This document shows positions 57,317 to 64,000 of a stretch of 64,000 bases of DNA, piece after piece. The notes beneath the pieces were generated by a model. The model was not told where the DNA came from. It was given only the letters and a program-made list of their open reading frames with translations, and did no database searches. Origin of the DNA: Boesenbergia rotunda. Taxonomy: Eukaryota > Streptophyta > Magnoliopsida > Zingiberales > Zingiberaceae. The stretch is from assembly GCA_024364735.1 (NCBI GenBank), contig JAGFNQ010001197.1:62001-126000 (forward strand), given 5' to 3'. Position 1 is the first letter of the stretch. Each line of letters begins with the position of its first letter. Both the position numbers and the translations under genes were made by a program.

Positions 57317-60151
57317 TGTTACGCCCCGAGGAGTCGCTCGACCGATACGGATCGGCCAGTTACCCCCACGCCCGGCGGACAATTCACAAACTCCAGACCA
57401 AAACACCAAACTAGCGTACAAAACCAAGGAAGACGTGCATACCGGTATGACTAACAACAAAGTCAAAAGACATAAGGCCTCCACGGCACACAAAAGTACA
57501 ACCATATCGAATAAGAACACAGCGGAAGATATTAAAACGGAAACGCAGTACTGACACTCAATACAGGAACTATAAATCAAAGAAAAACATCTCGACGCAA
57601 GGTGATGGGACTGGCAGCTGGACCCTCCTGGCGATCAACCTGAAATAAAAACAAGGAGCTACGGGGTGAGTTCAAAGAACTCAGCTGATAACTCATATAT
57701 ATGCAAGATAGTCTAAGCTAGCAATAGAGATACAACTATCAAAATATCACAGGTACTATCCATACTAAATACAGCAAATCCGAGAAGTAGAACAAACATA
57801 CCAGCGATGCAGGGTCATCAAGTCCATGAAAAAGGGTCTCCTGAATGTGCATGTAAATCATGTGCAACAACCACATACAGCAATTGTAAAGAAATACGTA
57901 TGCACATGGTGCGATGACATGGTCACCTCTGTCGCCGGTCAGACATCGTCACCTGTATACGGGAGGAAGCTGAGCGGGAAGCCAACCTCCGGCGTAGAGC
58001 TGTGACTCCATCCGTACTCGACCCATCCGGGAAGCCATCCCTACCCCGGGTAATAGAGCGATCGAGTAGACGGTATGCTACCGGCGTAACACCCCTACCC
58101 CATGACCTACCCGGGTAGCCTTCTCTACCTCCGGTCATCATCCGTAGAACTGGGGGGATATCTCTATCTGAGTGTTACACCTACCCCATGTAATATGGGG
58201 AGAAAAGTCTCTCTCATCTCCTGGTATTAGGGCAACTCAAGGAGGGACCCCTGCCTGCTACCACGCTCCGATCCACTAACCCATGAGTGCTTGAGCGGAG
58301 CAGCACAGGGCATCCTACCCATACTCCGTCAACCACTAACCCATGAGCGGCCGTATGGGTAGGTCAGTATGACTGTCGACCTAGCCTACCCAACAATGGG
58401 CCCCTGGTCGACAGTGATGCATGGTGCACGATGATGCATGACAGCAGTCACAACAGCATCCACTATCTAATCCACCTATATCAACATGATATGCAAGGAT
58501 CACATACAAATATGCACCATATCCTAAATCCTAGAGGGTATCAGTATCACATATCAGGTCTAGTATATAAATCATAGTAACGGAAAACAGATACACGCAA
58601 ATAATACCCTATCGCTAATCCTAGCATATCAAGCATATAACAGTGACTATCTAGGAGATAAGTCAGAGGTACCCGCCTCCGATGTAATAGTCTGTGCGCG
58701 CAACAAATCCCCATCCAGGATCTCCACAACCGACCAGTGTCCTGTATCATAGACAAAACATACTTTAGTTATCTACCTAGCAATAAGTAGCTAACCAAAT
58801 AAATCTCTAAACCGTACTGGCTTAATCTCGACCATTGTAACCATTTAACTAAACCTACTCGAATGATTCATCCATATCGAGATTGAGTTCAGGTTTATAT
58901 TTAGTCCAAACCCAAACCCATGATCCAACTCGTGGACCAAATCCTAATTCCCTCCAAGATCGTAACATTAAACCACAGTGGTATGTTAACTCAGATCAAA
59001 GTCTCCCAACTCTAATCCAACAACAAATCCAGACAGGTCCACTGGATTGACCGTGGAGGATTCATTCTCCAAAATAAAGCATGCTTCAAATGGATCAATC
59101 TCCTAGACATAAGATTTATGACCAAAACATGGACCACACAGAGCTAAACCTACTGTTTCAATCCAATTCGTCAACCACAAAAAGGCTAGCAAACAAAACA
59201 GTAGCTCACCTCTGATCCAGCTCACGGCAGCAACAGTCAGAATCAAGAACATACACAACACAGCAATACCTAAGGTTCACACCACCAATCGGAAACCAAG
59301 ATCAATCCACATCCAACTCTAACCATCCTAATCCCAAACCTAGAATCTTAATTGAGGAATTCAACAATTGATCAACCCAGAACACAAACCTCAAAACTGC
59401 CCATCCATATAACACCTCACGGCAGAGGTTCCTAATCACAAAACCAATTTCAAGATGATCAACCAAGCTTCAATTAATCAAGGGTCTAATCTACTAATAC
59501 CGAATATTACCTGAACTACGCCAATAGCTACTCCTCTGCCCTGATCCGAACGCAACCAGCGACCAAGCTTCGGCCGAGAAGAAAGACCGCGAGTAGGCGT
59601 GCAAGAGGGTGGCACGGCGAAGGTCGGCAGAAAGGCTAGGTGAGCCGGCGCTCGAGAAGAAGGAAGAGGCGGCACCGACGATCGGCGAGACTGGAGCCAT
59701 CAGGCGTCGACGATCTGAGAGTGACGGAAACGACGCTTAGGGCTTCGCGTGAGGGGAAGGCGTCGGTGTTTCCCTCGTATGCGGCGAAGAAGGGGGAAAG
59801 GCATTCCAGTCGCATACTCTAGCCGGTGACGCTGCCTCCTGTGCCGGCGACGACGCAATCGCGAGGGGCGAGGGAGGAGTTGCGGCGCAATGGTTTAGGG
59901 CACGGAAGGGAGAAGGGCAAGTCGCGAGATCCAAGTCGCGACCAAAATCAACCGTGGAAAAGAAAACTTAAGGGCAGGTCATTTGCGATTTGCCCCCTCC
60001 ATGTTTCACAAATCCCACAAGAGCACATAAGTTTGGAAAACTTACCTTCTAGCCCCTTCAATTTTCCGAAATTCAAATCCTGCCCTTAAGGTATGGGTTT
60101 ATTTTTTTTTTTTTTTAGCGTTTCAGCCCTCTAAGTTTCCGTATTTTAACA
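57317..60151 (-). repeat. Gypsy 3' LTR, about 2.8 kb
   Basis: Plus-strand ends are 'tgttacgccccgaggag' and 'gtattttaaca'. The polypurine tract abuts the right end. The long LTR fits Tekay/Del chromoviruses. It contains only short GC-rich frames (59.48-60.09 kb) with no recognisable product. Confidence 0.75.
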
Positions 60152-60166
60152 TTCTCCCCCACTAAT
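60152..60166 (-). other. Gypsy polypurine tract
   Basis: On the minus strand 'ttagtgggggagaa' lies immediately upstream of the LTR end. Confidence 0.75.
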
Positions 60167-62430
60167 AAAAATTTGGTCCCCAAATTTTCTTGATCATATG
60201 CTAGGCACGGTCAAACAGTAGGAAATACTGAACAAATCTCTCACACGTACCTCAATCAAACAAGTGGGGATAGCGAGCTCGGATAATATTTTCGAGCTCC
60301 CAGATCGTCTCCACATCAGAATGATACTATCATCCGATCCTAACTAGCTGGATCGTCTTGTTCCGTAGCTGACGCTCCCGGAAACCCAAACTCCGCACGG
60401 GTATCTCCTCATAAGCAGCGTCAGACTGAAATGGTACAGGCACCTCGGATAATATGTGTGAGGAGTCTAGCACATAACCTCTCAACATGGATACATGAAA
60501 TACGTCGTGGATGTCGGTCAAAGACAGTGGAAATGCTGGGCGATAAGCTACAGCTCCAATCCTCTCCAGAAACCGGAACGGACTGATATACCAAGGAGCT
60601 AGCTTACCTCTGAGACCAAAACATTTCACCCCTTTCATGGGTGAAACTCGAAGGAAAACATGATCACCCGAGGCAAACTTTATGGGTCTGTGCCTCCGGT
60701 CAACATAGCTTTTCTGGCAATCACGCGTGCTAGAAATCTCCATCTGACAGTCCGTACTAACTCCGCCTCGTGCTGAACTCTCCGGGGTCCCAGCAGTTGA
60801 CTCTCACTGACCTCATCCCCGAGTGTGGGTGTCCTGCACGCCCTACCGTACAACGCTTCAAACGGTGTCATCTGTATCGCCGAATGAAAGCCGTTGTTGT
60901 AGGCGAACTCCACCAAGTGCAAATGGTCCTCCCAACTGCCCCCAAAGTCCCTCACACACGAGCGCAGTAAGTCCTGCAAAGTCTGGATAGTACGCTCTGA
61001 CTGTCAGTCTGTCTGGGGATGAAGAGCTGTGCTGAGACGGAGCTCTGTACCCATAGCCCTCTGCAAACTCTGCCAGAACCGCCGTGTAAAACGTGGATCT
61101 CTATCCGAGATAATACTCACAGGAACTCCGTGCAATCTGACTAACCCCCGACAATACAACTCTGCCAATCTATCAAGAGAATCTGTTTTCCGGATAGCTA
61201 AGAAGTGAACAGATTTGGTTAGTCGGTCCACGACTACCCAAATCGCATCATGACCTCTCCTAGTCCTCGGCAACCTACCACGAAATCCATGGTGATATGC
61301 TCCCACTTCTACATAGGAATGAGGATCCACTGGAGGAGTCCACCAGATCTCTGGTGCTCGGTCTTAACCTGCTGACAAACGAGACATCTAGCAATAAAAT
61401 ACACGATGTCTCTCTTCATGTCGTTCTAACACTAGGAACACCTCAAATCACGATACATACAAGTGCTACCAAGATGAATAGCAAAACGTGATCGGTGGCC
61501 TCCTGCAGCAACTCTAAGACAACTTATGCCTCTAGTACACAAAACATCCCTCGGAAGTACTAAACAACCTCCTTATCGCGGGTAAAAATCCGATTGCTTT
61601 CCTGAAGTCGCCTAATTGCCCAGAAACTGAATGTGCTGGTCATTGTCCTGAGCCTTCCTGATCCTCGTCCGAATCTCTGACTAAGCAATCAAAGTCACTA
61701 GCAGTCCTCTCTCTGTCCGAGACTGCTCCTCTAACCCCAACTCAGAGAAACTCTGAATCAAATCCGTGACCATCACTCTCTGACATGCCAAAACAGCTCT
61801 AGACTTCCGACTGAGGGCGTCGGCGACTACATTAGCTTTCCCATGATGGTAGCTAATGGTGCAGTCGTAATCCTTCAGAAACTTCATCCACCTCCTCTGT
61901 CGGAGATTCAGCTCTCGCTGAGTGAATAGATAATGAAGGCTCGGGTGGTCTGTGAAAATCTTGAAGGTGATCCCATAAAGATAATGTCTCCCGATCTTCC
62001 GCGCAAAAATAATAGCAGCCAACTCTAAATCGTGGATGGGGTAGTTCCTCTAATACTCCTTCATCTGCCGAGAAGCATAAGCAACCATCCGTCCATACTG
62101 CATGAGTACCGCGCCCAGTCCCAAGAGAGAGACATCAGGATACCTAGTGAAATCATCCTCTCCAAAAGGCAGTACTAGAACTGGCGCAGATACAAGTCTC
62201 CGCTTCAGCCCCTGAAAATTGGTCTCACAGGCTTCAGTCCATACAAACTTCACGCATTTCCTGGTCAGGCGTGTAAGAGATGATGAAATGCTGGAGAAGT
62301 TTCCACCAAGCATCAGCCATAGCCAAGCAAACCAGGGAACTGCGCAAATTGGAACGATCACCCAATTCACTTCAAATCTTCCCTGAGTCCTAAGTAAATC
62401 CCAGACAATGTCCTTAATATCTTTTCCCAT
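60167..62430 (-). pseudogene. pol: Gypsy pol remnant: RNase H, integrase, C-terminal region
   Basis: The pieces read on the minus strand in order. 62430-62050 has 'RLTRKCVKFVWTEACETNFQ' and 'LLGLGAVLMQYGRMVAYASR' (RT thumb/RNase H start). 62022-61681 has 'FKIFTDHPSLHYLFTQREL', 'DYDCTISYHHGKANVVADAL' (RNase H). 61330-61004 has 'GHDAIWVVVDRLTKSVHFL' and 'SIISDRDPRFTRRFWQSL' (integrase core). 60979-60680 has 'HLVEFAYNNGFHSAIQMTPF'. 60743-60330 has 'SYVDRRHRP', 'DHVFLRVSPMKGVKCFG' and 'HDVFHVSMLRGYV'. After 'HPQTD' an in-frame TGA replaces the usual Gly. Frameshifts separate all pieces, and the chromodomain end is only recognisable by the distal 'KFGDQIFISGGEC' text. Confidence 0.85.
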
Positions 62431-64000
62431 TTACAGTCATAAATTGGAAACGTCTAATATAACCCCGTGGATCCCTAAGGTTCAACCTTCATCTACTAAC
62501 CTACCAAACATCTAAGCACAACATCCGCGATATCCTTCCCAATATCAATCCACCAACAGGAGCGCCTCAACTTCTCGTACCCCTGGATATCACCTGCAAA
62601 ACACACAAAGCAAAAATCGGTGAGCATCACTTGCCTCCGTGGAGACAATCAATGAAGCCCCTCCGAAAATAGGTCAGAAAAATTTTTAAACCATAGAAAA
62701 CGCTAGAACACTCCTTCAGACATGCGTCCGAAAATTCTCGGACTTCGAGAACATCCGAGAGCTAAGGGCTATCACTGTCAACAGTGCGGTCTAGTGACAA
62801 TAGGACACCCTAACTTCTATGTGCTAGAATCGTTGGCCTGAAACAAGGAGATAACTGAAATCTCGTCGTCTCTGGTGCCAATGAATCACCACATGGACTG
62901 GGTTTGAAGATCAGGGCGTAACCACCCTACTTGACAACCCAGAGTCTGTCCCTGAAGACCATCCTTGATAACCTCCACCAAGTACGGTCGAATCTCATGG
63001 TGTTACGCTACTGAGCATAAATCCACCGCCTCCTATCGGGTCCCATATCCCGATGCATCATCGAGAGTATCTAATACATACCACTTGTCTATGAGTCTTG
63101 ATACCTCATAAACAAGAATAGCGTCGGACGAGTCGACTAACTGTCGTCTCGCAACCCTATATACTCCAACTCCGCCCCAACCGGAGATAGAGACAATATG
63201 TCTCTTAGGAGTATCTCAAAATAATCACAAAGTGATCATTCATTCCCGAATATCGTCCTTGGTGTCTTCCACCCAAAGGTGGTCCAAACTCGCAAGTGAT
63301 TCGCATCGGCGCAAATCATGACTCCGAAGGTACTCTCTCTTGGTTATCCGAACCAAGTACGAGCGTCAACTCTTGAGGGTCAAGCAACTAGCTTTACACT
63401 CCTCCGTACGAGTACAAATCGTTTATACGATTGTACTTCTTAGGTTATCAACCCAGTGTAACGAATCCAAGGTCAAAAGTCTCACGGAATAGGATATACC
63501 TATCCTCTATCAACTAGGATGATAAACAGCGGATATCATCTCTACCGCATCACAGCAGGTCATGTCCTCCAGACATGTCTTCTAGGATATCTATCCTTAA
63601 ACGAAACTCCATAAACTACAATGGATCGACCCTATACTGATAGAGTCAACTACGATCTACAACCACCAATAGGTTGTCGTCTGATTCGATCCTAGGCCTC
63701 CAACTCGTCGGTCGGAGCTATTGGAGAATCAACATTCTCCGCTTTACGATCGAAACCACAACGTATCCACCGATCACCTTCGTAGTCAACATCGACTACG
63801 ATCGTGATTGGAATAGCTTGACTGCATGTCCATCAAGCTAACCCCAAGTCGATGGATATCCACTAAATCGGTATCGAAATAGATGTCCAATCCCTCTCCA
63901 TCGAGAAATATCCAACCAACCTCAAGCAAGGTCGTGTACTCACTCGTACCTCTAGGCCCCCCCTAACCCGGCACGAGTAAACCAGACGTCTGCAACTCCC
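62431..64000 (-). other. inner part of the Gypsy element, mostly unrecognised
   Basis: RT, protease and gag would be expected here but I cannot read them. One short stretch (62.51-62.60 kb, minus) gives 'GYEKLRRSCWWIDIGKDIAD' then 'VVLRCLV', which resembles the integrase H2C2 region and is out of order. The rest has no frame or motif I can name. Confidence 0.45.

Larger units (their letters stand above)
57317..64000 (-). mobile_element. Tekay/Del-like Gypsy element, truncated by window edge
   Basis: An LTR starts right after the block-B sequence 'gtggatcct'. Then come, on the minus strand and in reverse order, chromodomain-like end, integrase and RNase H remnants. Candidate target repeat atcct (57312-57316); the other end is outside the window. 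Coding parts are heavily broken. Confidence 0.8.

Noticed and set aside
59478..60089. Several overlapping GC-rich frames near the Gypsy LTR end
   Set aside because: They lie inside the LTR, on both strands, with no conserved product.

Overview
The window is plant nuclear DNA. It holds a spliced gene with long AT-rich introns, several nested LTR retrotransposons of plant lineages (Copia with an initiator-tRNA-Met primer site, Tekay/Del-like and Tat-like Gypsy), tRNA-headed SINEs, an RTE-type LINE remnant and MITEs. Overall texture fits a repeat-rich monocot, but that is an impression, not a proof.

Bases 318-17315 carry the last eight exons (plus strand, 754 residues plus stop) of the plant orthologue of NRDE2, a HAT-repeat nuclear RNA-surveillance/RNAi factor. 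The 5' part lies outside the window. The introns hold SINEs, an antisense RTE LINE split by a solo LTR, and a local tandem duplication that copied one 3' splice site. Downstream (about 17.9-21.7 kb) is a large foldback structure: degenerate ~280 bp units in inverted orientation, interrupted by MITEs.

From 22 kb on, the only plausible non-transposon genes are very small. A plus-strand microprotein (43-58 aa) and a minus-strand one (47-81 aa) face each other. Both carry a Pro-rich or Lys-rich head and a shared core of the form P-[KQR]-R-[GS]-x-[IV]-L-K-x-I-L followed by a hydrophobic amphipathic stretch. The convergent pair occurs as an older copy (22578-22754 / 24987-25130) and a copy in block A (35877-36026 / 37803-38048). 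A third plus-strand member lies in block B (55873-56004), whose partner would lie beyond the window edge. TATA-like boxes precede several of them. I do not recognise the family with certainty; it is the best candidate here for an undescribed gene system.

Block A (30217-37342) and block B (42204-57316) are a segmental duplication. Their length difference is accounted for by later insertions: two MITEs in A; a 7.6 kb Copia element and a solo LTR in B. B is then cut by a Tekay-like Gypsy element at 57317. The Copia element (42966-50610, minus strand) has 327 bp LTRs with two differences, a 5 bp target duplication, a tRNA-iMet primer site, gag and pol with several point lesions, and an extra acidic, tail-anchored ORF upstream of gag. 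Between the blocks lie a Tat-lineage internal fragment and LTR (39530-42203). The right end (57317-64000) is a decayed Tekay/Del-like element with a 2.8 kb LTR.
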